Part shown: one piece after another, positions 17,684-26,929 of the stretch | Layout of the letters: every line of letters starts with the position of its first letter | Position numbering within the stretch: the stretch's first letter is position 1 | Source of the DNA: Actinomycetota bacterium | Lineage (GTDB): Bacteria; Actinomycetota; CADDZG01; WHSQ01 | Direction: 5' to 3' | Length of the DNA: 62,153 bases | Assembly: GCA_009377815.1 (NCBI GenBank) | Contig: WHTI01000003.1 | Span: 1-62,153, forward strand | Translations under genes and position numbers: made by a program | The notes under the pieces: model-generated | Databases searched by the model: none | What the model was told of the DNA's origin: nothing | What the model saw: only the letters and a program-made list of their open reading frames with translations

Positions 17684-18475
17684 CTATGGGACCAGGGGCT
17701 TGTAGGGGCGCGGGGGATCGGTGTCTCTGAGGTACGAGAGATCGGGAGTCCTTCCGATGCGCCGGTAATCGGCCAAGTCGACGAAGGCGTCGTGGCCGAG
17801 GTGATCCATGACCTCGCGGGCCGCGTCTACATAGCGATCGTTGGCGTCCCGGCAGTCGTTCAGATCCGCTGTCGTCTGGAGGTAGAAGCGGTCGTCGCCG
17901 ATGTCCTCGACGACCTCGCAGGGGGCGCCCGCGATCGTGTCCCTGCCGAACAATCCGACGTAGTCAGGCCCCAGGATCGTCCCCCAGTAGATGCCCGGTA
18001 AGTAGAGCTCGAGCAGCCACGGGGGCACCGAGAGACGTGCCTCGCCGTCGTAGACGCGGGCGAAGCGAAGATGCGTGTCACCCCAGGCAGGGGGATGGAG
18101 CAGATGCAGATGTCCGTAGTTCGCATCCATGATCGCCGCGATCGCCTTGAACATCGACACCACGGCGGCCGGCTCGACACCCTCGAACGGCACGTTCATC
18201 TCGTACCAGGTGTGGAGGTCGAAGGGCATCTGGCGCTTTAAGATGTGGACCGTGCCGCCCGAGGCGGTCTTCCCTCGGAAGGCCATGGGGCCCGTCGCCC
18301 GCGCCGCGGCGGTTTCCGCATCCACCCAACGCTCGCGCGGCGGTTCTCCTTCACCCCACCGCACGGGGACGAGCACAGGAGCGGCCCGTTCGACCTCGCC
18401 CAGGATCGCCGCCCAGCTCGACTTGTCGTCGAGCCGGTTGCGGCCGTAGACCGCGACCGAGAGGGTGTCGGGCAT
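17684..18475 (-). CDS. Candidate immunity protein of a toxin cassette
   Basis: This is a 263-residue soluble protein with no signal peptide and no membrane segment. It has mixed alpha-beta character, many aromatic residues and a C-terminal pattern GPDYVGLFGRDTIAGAPCE, then GDDRFYLQTTADLND. It does not match an enzyme family I recognise. Its ATG overlaps the stop of the toxin gene as TGATG, the closest possible coupling, which is where immunity genes of polymorphic toxins usually sit. Function as an antidote is an inference from position only. The ATG at 18475 is chosen over an in-frame opening at 18562, which lies inside the toxin gene. Confidence 0.55.
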   Translation of the reverse strand: MPDTLSVAVYGRNRLDDKSSWAAILGEVERAAPVLVPVRWGEGEPPRERWVDAETAAARATGPMAFRGKTASGGTVHILKRQMPFDLHTWYEMNVPFEGVEPAAVVSMFKAIAAIMDANYGHLHLLHPPAWGDTHLRFARVYDGEARLSVPPWLLELYLPGIYWGTILGPDYVGLFGRDTIAGAPCEVVEDIGDDRFYLQTTADLNDCRDANDRYVDAAREVMDHLGHDAFVDLADYRRIGRTPDLSYLRDTDPPRPYKPLVP

Positions 18476-19743
18476 CAGGGGATCGGAAGGAGCCGTGGGA
18501 ACAACGGCACGGGGGCCGGCATGGGGGCGGGCGCCGGCATCGGGATCGGGAAGCTCGGCCACGGCATCACCGGCGTCATGTTGGACTGATTCGGCATGTC
18601 CCTATACTCCTCCACCGAGATGCGATCCGCCTCCTGACCATCGGGGTGGTTGAGTCCGCCCCCTCCCGATGAATCTCCGTCTCCGTCGCGGTCGTCGGGA
18701 TCCTTGTATCGGTAGCCACCACCCTCCGCCTCTTCGACCACCCGTCCGTCGAGCGTCGTATAGCTTCCGTCTGGATGCGCGCGGATGATCTCACCACCGT
18801 AGGGAGTGTTGCGGACTGCCTCCTGAACGGTTGCTGCGACTCGGGTTTGCGGCCCTACCTTGACGATGTAGCCCTCGCCTCGTTGTGCGGCCAGGGTCAT
18901 CTCCGCCTGCATCTGCCGTGACAGGTAGAGGTACCGCACGTTCTTCATCTCGTACATCTGTCCGTTCCCGAACGCGTCGGGCCTGGTTCCGATCTCTCGC
19001 CCATTGACCACGACCCGGTAGTTCCTGACGTTCTCGGTGAGGCCCAGCCTTCGCATCACGGGAATCCTGAAAGGCACGACCGGACAGGTAGTTGTCGGCG
19101 ACCGAGCCGAACAGCATGGCCAGGAAGGTGCGCTCGGGACCGGGGACCATCGGGACACCCGGAAAGCTTCCGGAACCTCCGGTAAAGCCGGCGAAGGCGC
19201 CGAGACCGTTCGCGTTCCCCGCCGCCGATCCTAGGACCGACGATGCGCGCCGGCCCGCCTCGTGCGCCGCCTCGACCGGGGCCAGTGCGCTCGCGTGGGC
19301 GGCGTCGGCGTCTGCGCGTGCCTCATCGAGCCGTCCCTGCAGGTTGCTTAGGGCGTTCGCGTTGGCGTCGGCATTGGGGCGTGGGTCGAAGTTGGCGAGG
19401 GCCTGATCCGCGGACGTGACCGACGACAACGCCGCGTAGTAGCGATCCACGGCGCGATCGAAGATGCGCTTCTGTTCCTCGACCTCAGTCGCGAGGCGGG
19501 CCAGTGCTTGGGAGGCCTCCGAGAACGCCTGCGACGCGCTTGCGTATTGCAGCGTGGCGACATTGCCTTGAGCACCCCAGCGATCGTGTGCAGCCCCCTG
19601 CCATGAAGGCACTTGTACGACCCCGCCATCTGCCGGGAGGCCGTGTTGAGATCCACCGATGCCGTCCCCAGAAAGCTAGCGGCTTGTCGCACCGTGCCGC
19701 CCTCGAAGGGCGGGAAGATGGGGCAGGAATCCGGAGGGCTCAT
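18475..19743 (-). pseudogene. WXG-type polymorphic toxin gene, apparent frameshifts
   Basis: The gene reads in one frame from ATG 19743 and stops at 18475, but about 180 central codons are open only in a second frame. One added base in the G4 run (plus-strand C at 19621-19624) and one removed base from the T3 run (plus-strand A at 19070-19072) restore a single 422-residue protein. The restored protein has a helical head with WQGAAHDRW (WXG-like), a coiled-coil-like helical region, and a Gly/Ala linker. It then has a restriction-endonuclease-fold toxin domain with RPDAFGNGQMYEMKNV (a PD...ExK-type core), and a Pro-rich tail of about 25 residues. A contact-dependent or type VII-exported nuclease is the likely function. 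The indels may be sequencing errors or real decay. Confidence 0.6.
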
Positions 19744-20144
19744 GCCATCAAGCACTCCTCTGGGACCTCTCCCAGAATGCCGGGCTCGCAGGCTTCGTCC
19801 CATGCCTCGTCGATGTCCTCCGGCGACGGGAGCACCGGAGGAGCGGCCGGCATCGAATGAACATCGGCATCCTCGTAGCGCACCGCCGCGGCCTCGGTGT
19901 TGAACCCGAAGCTCTCCTGCGAATGCGCGAGCCGGTGGATCGCGCCCGACCACGCGCTGCAGAATTGGTTCCCTCCCGGGCCTGCGGACACCGCACCGAG
20001 AGATGCGTCGGCTCCGCTCGTGCTCTGCTCGAACCCGTCGCGTGCCTCGGTGATGGTGGACGCGAGTTGGAACGATCGGTCCGCGGCCTCGATCAGACTG
20101 CCCGGGACAACCTCGAAGCCTCCGCCTCCGGGATCGAGACTCAT
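19740..20144 (-). CDS. WXG100/EspC-like putative type VII secretion protein
   Basis: This 134-residue protein begins SLDPGGGGFEVVPGSLIEAA and continues with a helix-loop-helix of the ESAT-6/EspC superfamily, including the loop SAWSGAIHRLAH followed by a second long helix. The C-terminal 40 residues are acidic and proline-containing. Proteins like this dimerise and are exported by type VII systems. Its ATG overlaps the stop of the upstream gene as ATGA, and its stop overlaps the toxin ATG, again as ATGA. No type VII translocase gene is present in the window, so the exporter would have to be elsewhere. Confidence 0.6.
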   Translation of the reverse strand: MSLDPGGGGFEVVPGSLIEAADRSFQLASTITEARDGFEQSTSGADASLGAVSAGPGGNQFCSAWSGAIHRLAHSQESFGFNTEAAAVRYEDADVHSMPAAPPVLPSPEDIDEAWDEACEPGILGEVPEECLMA

Positions 20145-20725
20145 CCGGCAACCTCCATCGTCATGGGGCGCGCGTCGACCCCTCTGCGTCCCAGCGCGGA
20201 GCGTTCTTCGTCGGTGAGGGCAACGATCACGATCGTCTGATCGCCGAGTGTGAGCACATGGAACCGGCGCGGGGAATCGCCGAGCACCGTGTTCACTCGA
20301 GCGATGAGCGCGGCGTCGAACCAATCGCCCCGGCTGTGGGTGTTGAGTTCGTGGCGGGTGCCGCCGAACTCAAAGGTCACCGTCGCACCGTCCTCAGTCC
20401 ACGACTCTTCGATGTTGGTCGGTCCGAACGCGCCGGCGGAAATAGCTCCGAGCTTCGCGACCGTTTCGGCGTAGACATCGTTGCCCGGGAGGGCGTCGCA
20501 TTCAAGATCGAGCCAGAGGGTTCGCTCTTGGTCCTTGGTCATGACCAGTATGTCGGCGAGCGGCGGGAGTGAAACCGGAGGAGGAAGCGGTTCGTCCCAC
20601 TCCTCAGAGTGCTCCGCGACCAGACGGTCGGCCAGCTCGCTATCGCTGAGGTCGGGGAAGGCGCTGAAGAAGCCCAGCCCCCGGTAGAAGGAAACCGCAT
20701 CCCCGAGCCAGTCCTCGCCGCCCAT
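20141..20725 (-). CDS. Unknown protein heading the toxin operon
   Basis: This is a 194-residue acidic protein without signal peptide or membrane helix. The N-terminal part is helical with a proline-rich linker (EPLPPPVSLPPL). Then comes a distinctive motif RTLWLDLECDALPGNDVYAE and a beta-rich C-terminus ending in VLTLGDQTIVIVALTDEE. I do not recognise the family. It is first in the four-gene overlapping operon and so may be a chaperone, adaptor or second immunity factor for the exported proteins. The last two are inferences from position. Confidence 0.5.
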   Translation of the reverse strand: MGGEDWLGDAVSFYRGLGFFSAFPDLSDSELADRLVAEHSEEWDEPLPPPVSLPPLADILVMTKDQERTLWLDLECDALPGNDVYAETVAKLGAISAGAFGPTNIEESWTEDGATVTFEFGGTRHELNTHSRGDWFDAALIARVNTVLGDSPRRFHVLTLGDQTIVIVALTDEERSALGRRGVDARPMTMEVAG

Positions 20726-20842
20726 CCCGCGACCTCCAAGTGTCCGGTACCAATCTAGTTCCCCCGAACCGTCCTAAAGATACCCAAAAGATGCCACTTT
20801 GCCTTACGATCGCCGGGGTCCGGCTTCGATCCGGGCCTGCGA

Positions 20843-20848
20843 TAGCCT
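20843..20848 (+). promoter_or_regulatory. Putative -10 box of a leaderless promoter
   Basis: TAGCCT matches TAnnnT and ends six bases before the GTG of the ABC ATPase gene. The intervening bases CGTCCG contain no Shine-Dalgarno motif. The spacing equals that seen before the luciferase-like gene. Confidence 0.35.
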
Positions 20849-20854
20849 CGTCCG

Positions 20855-21757
20855 GTGGACGTGATCACGGTCTCCGGCCTCCGTAAGAACTTCGGTTCGA
20901 CCGTCGCCCTCGACGGGCTCGATATGTCCGTTCCCGAGGGGGAGGTCCACGGTTTCCTCGGGCCCAACGGAGCCGGGAAGACCACGACGATCAGGATCCT
21001 GCTCGGTCTCGTGCGCTCCGATGGGGGAGAGGCCAGCCTCCTCGGCGGCGATCCCTGGAACGACGCGGTTGAACTGCACCGACGGGTCGCGTATGTAGCG
21101 GGGGACGTGTCCCTGTGGCCCTTCCTGACGGGCGGCGAGATCATCGATCTGTTGGGCCGCCTCCGCGGAGGGCTCGACCGGAAGCGACGTGAGGACCTCA
21201 TCGAGCGGTTCGACCTGGATCCGACGAAGAAGGCGCGGACCTACTCGAAAGGCAACCGGCAGAAGGTCGCGTTGATCGCGGCACTCGCGTCGGATGCCGA
21301 ACTGCTTCTGATGGACGAGCCGACCGCGGGACTCGATCCGCTGATGGAGGAGCTGTTCCGCAGTGCGGTCGTCGAGATGAAGAAGGAAGGCCGCACGATG
21401 CTCTTGTCGAGCCACATCCTGGCCGAGGTCGAGGCGCTGTGCGACAGGGTAAGCATCATCCGTAAGGGCCGGACGGTCGAAGTGGGAACCTTGACGGAAC
21501 TTCGTCACCTCACGCGGACCTCCGTTATCGCCGAGACCACGCGCCTTGCCGATCTCTCCTCCGCCCCCGGGGTTCACGACCTCGAGGTCGAGGGGAACAC
21601 CGTTCGCTTCGAGGTCGATACCGATGCGCTCGATGAGGCGGTCCGAGTGCTCTCCGAGGCCGGCGTCCGCAACCTGATCAGTCGACCCCCGACGTTGGAG
21701 GAGTTGTTCCTTCGCCATTACGGCGACGAACTCAATCATTCGGCAACTCCAACCTGA
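20855..21757 (+). CDS. ABC transporter ATP-binding protein, drug-export type
   Basis: This 300-residue ATPase powers the permease encoded next. Walker [10 protein letters not shown] occupies residues 36-44. The signature is the degenerate [12 protein letters not shown] instead of LSGGQ, followed by Walker [14 protein letters not shown] and the His switch [11 protein letters not shown]. The degenerate signature and the extra C-terminal domain (about residues 215-300) are typical of DrrA-type antibiotic exporters. The GTG start appears leaderless. The next gene begins one base after its TGA, so the two are cotranscribed. Confidence 0.9.
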   Translation: MDVITVSGLRKNFGSTVALDGLDMSVPEGEVHGFLGPNGAGKTTTIRILLGLVRSDGGEASLLGGDPWNDAVELHRRVAYVAGDVSLWPFLTGGEIIDLLGRLRGGLDRKRREDLIERFDLDPTKKARTYSKGNRQKVALIAALASDAELLLMDEPTAGLDPLMEELFRSAVVEMKKEGRTMLLSSHILAEVEALCDRVSIIRKGRTVEVGTLTELRHLTRTSVIAETTRLADLSSAPGVHDLEVEGNTVRFEVDTDALDEAVRVLSEAGVRNLISRPPTLEELFLRHYGDELNHSATPT

Positions 21758-21758
21758 G

Positions 21759-23348
21759 ATGAACGAACTCGCGGGAACACGGGCTCTGGCGCGTCTCGCT
21801 TTCCGTGCGGACCGGATCCGCTTCTTCGCATGGACCCTCGGAGCTGCGGTCGTGGTCATCTCAACCGCTTCGTCCTTCGAGAGCCTCTACAAGACCGTCG
21901 GCGAACGAGTGGACTTCGCCACGAGCGTGGCGGGGAACGCAACCTTCGAGTTGCTCTACGGCCCCGCCTTCGATCTATCGACTACCGGTGGGCTTACCGC
22001 GTGGCGCATCGGTGGGGGAGCCGCGGTCATCGCGTCGCTCATGAGTGTGTTCATGGTCGTTCGCCACACGAGAGCCGAAGAGGAAGCCGGGCGTTCAGAG
22101 CTCCTCGGTTCGACCGTGATCGGCCGCTACGCGCCGCTCGCCGCGGCACTGCTGGTGATGGTTCTCGCGAACGTGGTGGTCGTGCTACTGATCACCGTGG
22201 GCCTGATCGGTCTGGGCTCCTCCGCGCTCGGTTCTTTCGCTCTCGGTCTCGCGGTGGGACTCACCGGATGCTTCTTCGGCGGGGTCGGGGCGGTGACCGC
22301 GCAGATAGCGACCACCGGTCGGGGCGCCTCGGGCATGGGTGGCGCGGTACTGGGGATCGCCTTCCTGCTGCGCGCCGCCGGTGATGTCGGTGACGGAACC
22401 CTGTCGTGGGCGTCGCCGATCGGCTGGGGTCAGCAGATGCGCCCCTTCGCCGGTGAGCGATGGTGGCCGGCGATCATGCTTGCGGGAGGTGCCGTACTGC
22501 TCTGCGTCGCTGCGCAGGCATTGCTCGTCCGCCGGGATCAGGGCAGCGGTCTGCTCGCCGACCGCCCCGGGCCCTCGACGGCTTCTCCCCGACTCGGGAG
22601 TCCCTGGGGCCTCGCGTGGAGACTGCAGCGCGGAGTGCTACTGGCCTGGAGCGTGGGTTTCGTGCTTATGGGTGCGGTCGTCGGATCGGTGGCCCAGGAC
22701 GTCCAGGACATCTTCGAAGACAACGAACAACTGGCCGACATGATCCGACGGATGGGTGGAGCCGCGTCGCTCGTGGATTCCTACATCGCCTCGACACTCG
22801 GCATCTTCGGGATCGTTGCCGCGGGATACATGATCCAGGCGATCGTGAGGATCCGCGTGGAGGAGACCGGGGTCCGAGCGGAGCCCGTGCTGGCCGGCGC
22901 GGTGAGCCGGTGGAGGTGGGCAGGCGCACACATCGCCTTCGCGTTGTTCGGCACGATCGTTGTCATGGTGTGCGGGGGTCTGGCGACGGGCCTCGCCCAC
23001 GGTCTTCGGATCGGCGATGTCGGGGGCCAGTTGCCAAAGATGGTTGAGGCATCCCTCGTTCAACTCCCCGCCGTGTGGGTGCTGGGGGCGATCGCCTTCG
23101 CGGTCGTCGGTCTAGTGCCGCGCTATCTCGGCATCGCCTGGGGGATCTTCGGAACCGTGTTCGCGATCGGCTGGCTCGGATCGGCTCTCGATCTGCCGGA
23201 TGAGGTCCTCGACCTCTCGCCCTTCCGTCACACGCCGCGATTCCCAGCGGTCGATCTCAGCCTCCCTCCGCTGATCCTCCTTACCGTGGCCGCGATCGCG
23301 CTGACGGTGCTGGGGAAGTTGACCCTGGAACGGCGCGACATCGGCTGA
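21759..23348 (+). CDS. ABC-2 type antibiotic exporter permease
   Basis: This 529-residue membrane protein has about 12 hydrophobic segments arranged as two six-helix halves, matching the actinobacterial family annotated as exporter of polyketide antibiotics. It partners the upstream ATPase; ATG follows one base after the ATPase stop. The second half begins near residue 290 after the linker RPGPSTASPRLGSPWG. It would export hydrophobic drugs or lipids from the inner membrane, with no specific substrate shown. A hairpin terminator serving the convergent gene lies just beyond its stop. Confidence 0.85.
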   Translation: MNELAGTRALARLAFRADRIRFFAWTLGAAVVVISTASSFESLYKTVGERVDFATSVAGNATFELLYGPAFDLSTTGGLTAWRIGGGAAVIASLMSVFMVVRHTRAEEEAGRSELLGSTVIGRYAPLAAALLVMVLANVVVVLLITVGLIGLGSSALGSFALGLAVGLTGCFFGGVGAVTAQIATTGRGASGMGGAVLGIAFLLRAAGDVGDGTLSWASPIGWGQQMRPFAGERWWPAIMLAGGAVLLCVAAQALLVRRDQGSGLLADRPGPSTASPRLGSPWGLAWRLQRGVLLAWSVGFVLMGAVVGSVAQDVQDIFEDNEQLADMIRRMGGAASLVDSYIASTLGIFGIVAAGYMIQAIVRIRVEETGVRAEPVLAGAVSRWRWAGAHIAFALFGTIVVMVCGGLATGLAHGLRIGDVGGQLPKMVEASLVQLPAVWVLGAIAFAVVGLVPRYLGIAWGIFGTVFAIGWLGSALDLPDEVLDLSPFRHTPRFPAVDLSLPPLILLTVAAIALTVLGKLTLERRDIG

Positions 23349-23380
23349 TGGCTTGATCGTGACAGTGAACCCACCAAAAA

Positions 23381-23406
23381 GGGGAGAGTGCATCGGCACT
23401 CTCCCC
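23381..23406 (-). terminator. Rho-independent terminator of the small secreted gene
   Basis: A perfect 11-bp stem, GGGGAGAGTGC with its reverse complement and a 4-base loop, lies between two convergent genes. On the minus strand it is followed by a T5 tract (plus-strand AAAAA at 23376-23380), as expected for termination of the gene ending at 23425. Without a T tract on the plus side it is weaker for the ABC permease. Confidence 0.85.
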
Positions 23407-23424
23407 TCTATGAACGACTTGTGC

Positions 23425-23808
23425 CTACGAAACGGTGACCGTCTTACTCCGGTCGCCTTTGCACTTGCCGGGGATCTTCTTGGCCTTGGCGTAGTATTTG
23501 CCGGCGGCCAGTCCGGGCTGGCCGAGGGACCACTCGTAGTGGTCGCCGCTCTTTGATGCGGTATCGCTGAGGCCGGTCTTCTCATCCACGCTGGGATCCT
23601 GCTGGGCACCCATCTGCTGGATGAGGATGATCTTGCGCCCATCCGCGCACTTCTTGGGCTTCGACGACTTAACTCGGCCCCCAACGTCGCCGTTGGCTTT
23701 GATCGTGACGGTCGTCGACGCGGGGGTGGCCGCGTTGGCGAACTGGATCAACCCTAGAGAAAAGCACGCGGTCAGAGCCACCGCGATCGACAAGAACTTG
23801 GACTTCAA
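23425..23808 (-). CDS. Small secreted protein of unknown function
   Basis: This 127-residue exported protein starts at TTG (23808) with GGAGGGAGA about nine bases upstream. A longer in-frame opening at 23862 lacks such a site and adds a polar head. A signal peptide covers about residues 1-27 (KSKFLSIAVALTACFSLGLI), ending at ANA/ATPAS. The mature part is a beta-rich Lys-rich domain with two cysteines (one in KKCADGRK, one in GKCKGDRS), which could form a disulfide. A terminator hairpin follows 18 bases after the stop. I do not recognise the fold. Confidence 0.65.
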   Translation of the reverse strand: MKSKFLSIAVALTACFSLGLIQFANAATPASTTVTIKANGDVGGRVKSSKPKKCADGRKIILIQQMGAQQDPSVDEKTGLSDTASKSGDHYEWSLGQPGLAAGKYYAKAKKIPGKCKGDRSKTVTVS

Positions 23809-23920
23809 AGATCTCTCCCTCCAATGTGTTCCCCGATGAGTTCGTATCCTCTGTTTATCCACCCGACTAGGTCAAGCCTCATTTTCCGGATACCCGGCTA
23901 GTTGTCCTATTTGTCACGGT

Positions 23921-26900
23921 TCAGAGAGAGACATCTCCGGGGCTGCCGTCGAGTCCGAGTCGGTGGGCGGTGGCGGCGGCCTCGCCCCAGCTCGAGACCT
24001 CGAGCTTGGCGAGGATGTGGCTGACGTGGACGCTGGCCGTCTTGCGACTGATGAACAGAGCGTCGGCGATCTGCTGGTTCGATCGCCCCTCGGCCACGAG
24101 GTGGAGGACCTCGAGCTCGCGGGCGGTTAGTCCGGCGGCGCCTTCGCCCGGGCCGATCTCAGACCCGAGATCGACACGACCCCGGCGAGCGAGCGCTTCG
24201 AGGCGTTCGATCAGTGGTGTCGCGCCGAGTTCGGTCGCGGTCGCATACGCCGAGCGAGCTTCCTCGGCCGCATCCTCCCGGGGACCCTCGGCGAGCATCG
24301 CTTCCGCCAACCGCCATCGGGATCTCGCTTCTTCGTACACGTAGCCATACCCAAAGGCCTTGACGGTGGCGGTCCATAGATCGATCGCAGGGGTCCCATC
24401 GAGCCGCGCGAACTCAGCCTCGGCACGGGCCAGCCATGCAACCGCTTCCTGTCCGATCTGGCGCCCGACGGAGCGCGTCCTGCGCTCGGCTTCCCGGCAG
24501 CGTTCGAGTAGCTCCTTACCCGTGGCTAGAGCCGCGGCAAGTGCGGTCTCGTCACCGCCTTGGCGCGCCCGCTCGGCGGCTTCAGCCTCGACGGCGATCC
24601 CCAAGGTCGCCGGCCAGATCGCACTCAGCTCCCAGGTCTCGTCGAGATCCATCATGCTCAGGGTTCTCTGCGTCAGGGCTCGAGCGCGATCGAGGTCTCC
24701 CTCCCACAGCGCCAGATCGGCACCGCAGCCCCCGGCGATGTAGGCGACCCAATCGTCGTCTTTCCAACGCGTCTCGAGCTGGGCCAGACGTCCCTTCGCT
24801 CCGGGGTCACCGCGTCCGACCTCGACGTAGAGGGCCGCAGCCGAGATGCCTTCGGACCCCGACATGCTGTCGTCGAGCGCCATCGCAAGGCGTTCCGCCT
24901 CGTCCCAGCGGCCCGCGGCATAGAAGGCGAAGGAACGAAGGATCCCTGCGCCGATCCCGTACTGGCTCCACTGGAGTCCAGCGCGCTCGGCGAGGGCAAC
25001 TGTTTCCTCGAGCGCGATCTGCGCGGCTTCGAGATCGGCGACGTCGAGTTCGAGAGCGCCGATACTGTATTGGGCGCGCAGCTCTTGAGTTCGAGCGCCG
25101 ACCTCGGCCGCCCGGGCACGTGCCTTGTGCAGGAGGGAGCGTGCGAGGTCGGGCTTGTCGTGACGTTCGTCGATCACCGCGAGGGTGATCAGCGCATGCG
25201 TCTCCTCCTCACCCGCATCTACCGATCGGGCGACCTCGAGTGCCTCTTGCGCCCATTTTCCCGACTCCGTGTAGCAACGGGCGCTGGACAATGCCCGGGC
25301 AAGGCCCCCGGTAACGCGTGCGCGCAGAGCCGTTGGGGGCTCGGGAGGGACCAGCTGCACCGCTCTCCGAAACGTCGAGAGGGTGTCTTCGTCAGGCGCG
25401 GTCACCTGCAGCAGGTGCTCGCCCAACCGCTCGTTCGCGAGCGCAGCGCGCGCCGGATCCTTCACCGCATCGATCTCCTCGACGGCCTGGGTGGCAAGAG
25501 CGACGGCGTGCTTGAACTCCCCGGCGTTCCCGGCTGCCATCGCCGTCTTCAGCAGGAGGGACGCGTGATCGGAGCCCGTGACGGGACCGGCGTCGGGCAC
25601 GAGATCCCAGATCTCGAGAGCCTGAGTGAGATGGGAGTAGGCCTCGGCGGGGGCGGAGAGCGCGGTCGCTTCGGTGGCCGCGCGCAGCAGCGCGTCGAGG
25701 GCATTGGGGAGGTCGTGACTTGCGAGGCGGTGGTGGGCGAGTTCGGCCGCCGGCCCCGACTCCTCGAGAAGTCGCGCATACGTGGCATGAAGGCGGCTAC
25801 GTTCCCCCGGAAGGAGGTCGCCGTAGACCGCTTCCTGGATCAGGGCGTGACGGAACCGGTACGTCTCTGTCGCGGGGTCGGCGACGATCACCTGGGCAGC
25901 GATCGCCTCGCGCAGACCGTCTTCGAGTTCCTCCTCAGTGCACCCGCAAGCCTGAACGAGCAGGTGATGGGACACCTTTCGGCCCGCGACGGAGAAAACC
26001 TTGAGGCTCTCCCTCGCGGGCTCGGACAGTGTCTCGATGCGGTTGCGCAGGAGGTCGGCGAGCGCCTCGGGAAGCACCACCTCGGCGCGCGTCGCTCCCG
26101 CGGCCACGAGTTCCTCGGCGAAGAAGGCGTTGCCCTCGGACCGGGTCAGGATGCGATCCACCATCGCGGGATCGAGTTTGGTGCCGACTATGGCTTCGAG
26201 GTGCTGGGTGAGTTCCTCGCGGCTGAACGGTGACAACTCGATCCGCTCCACGTCGGGTATCCGGACCGTCTCGCTGAGCAGTGGACGCAGGGGATGGCGC
26301 CGGTGGAGGTCATCGGAGCGGTAGCTGGCGACGATCGCGATCCGTCCCGAGCGAAGCGTGCGCACGAGGAATGCAAAGAGATCACGGGTGGATCGATCGG
26401 CCCAGTGGAGATCTTCGATCACCAGTAGGACGGGGGCGATCTCGGAGAGGCGTACGAGGAGTGAGTGGATCCCGCCGAACAGCTCTACCTGCTCGAACTC
26501 GTCGTTGGGAGCGGGGGCAAGGCCGTGGTCTTCGGCCAGGGCGGGGAGGAGCCGGCCGAGATTCGGGACCGCGGCAACCAGCGAGCCCACGACTTCGGCT
26601 TCCTCGGGGTGGTCCCCGAGGCCTCGAAGGGCGTCCACGAACGGTACGTAGGGGAGTCCGAGATCTCCGGTCTCCATACATCCGCCGACCAGGACCCGCG
26701 CTCCGTGTTCCTCGGCGACCCGTGCCAGTTCGGCGAGCAAACGGGTCTTGCCCACGCCGGCGTCGCCGGCGAGCAGAGCTAGGGCCCGCCGGCCACCTTC
26801 GGCTCGTTCGAGGAGCTCTACCAACCGGCCGAGCTCCTCGGAGCGACCGACGAATGGAGAACCGGTTGCTGTGGCGATGCTCGCGAGTATCGCGCCCCCG

Positions 26901-26929
26901 CCCAGGGGGGAGGGGAGTCCCCCGTCCAA
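23921..26929 (-). CDS. Large AAA/LuxR-family transcriptional regulator
   Basis: This 1002-residue protein has an N-terminal STAND ATPase: FVGRSEELGRL, Walker A GDAGVGKT at 55-62 and Walker B LLVIEDLHWAD. A long TPR-like helical middle follows, then a C-terminal LuxR helix-turn-helix (LTARELEVLHLVAEGRSNQQIADAL region, about residues 930-995). This is the LAL/MalT-like regulator class. The only in-frame start near the domain is the TTG at 26929, directly after the TAG of a 55-residue gene. That junction lies in a 12-bp hairpin, so coupled translation or structural control is likely. Confidence 0.85.
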   Translation of the reverse strand: MDGGLPSPLGGGAILASIATATGSPFVGRSEELGRLVELLERAEGGRRALALLAGDAGVGKTRLLAELARVAEEHGARVLVGGCMETGDLGLPYVPFVDALRGLGDHPEEAEVVGSLVAAVPNLGRLLPALAEDHGLAPAPNDEFEQVELFGGIHSLLVRLSEIAPVLLVIEDLHWADRSTRDLFAFLVRTLRSGRIAIVASYRSDDLHRRHPLRPLLSETVRIPDVERIELSPFSREELTQHLEAIVGTKLDPAMVDRILTRSEGNAFFAEELVAAGATRAEVVLPEALADLLRNRIETLSEPARESLKVFSVAGRKVSHHLLVQACGCTEEELEDGLREAIAAQVIVADPATETYRFRHALIQEAVYGDLLPGERSRLHATYARLLEESGPAAELAHHRLASHDLPNALDALLRAATEATALSAPAEAYSHLTQALEIWDLVPDAGPVTGSDHASLLLKTAMAAGNAGEFKHAVALATQAVEEIDAVKDPARAALANERLGEHLLQVTAPDEDTLSTFRRAVQLVPPEPPTALRARVTGGLARALSSARCYTESGKWAQEALEVARSVDAGEEETHALITLAVIDERHDKPDLARSLLHKARARAAEVGARTQELRAQYSIGALELDVADLEAAQIALEETVALAERAGLQWSQYGIGAGILRSFAFYAAGRWDEAERLAMALDDSMSGSEGISAAALYVEVGRGDPGAKGRLAQLETRWKDDDWVAYIAGGCGADLALWEGDLDRARALTQRTLSMMDLDETWELSAIWPATLGIAVEAEAAERARQGGDETALAAALATGKELLERCREAERRTRSVGRQIGQEAVAWLARAEAEFARLDGTPAIDLWTATVKAFGYGYVYEEARSRWRLAEAMLAEGPREDAAEEARSAYATATELGATPLIERLEALARRGRVDLGSEIGPGEGAAGLTARELEVLHLVAEGRSNQQIADALFISRKTASVHVSHILAKLEVSSWGEAAATAHRLGLDGSPGDVSL

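Noticed and set aside
17684-18475. Assignment of the candidate antidote to a named immunity family such as Imm52
   Set aside because: I could not match its motifs to a remembered profile with confidence, so only the positional inference is given.
18475-19743. Programmed double frameshifting in the toxin gene
   Set aside because: No slippery heptamer followed by a structure was found, and both sites are homopolymers where reads often fail; sequence error or decay is simpler.
24560-26233. 557-codon forward frame opposite the LuxR regulator
   Set aside because: The regulator has intact ATPase and DNA-binding motifs; this frame has none and lacks a start signal.
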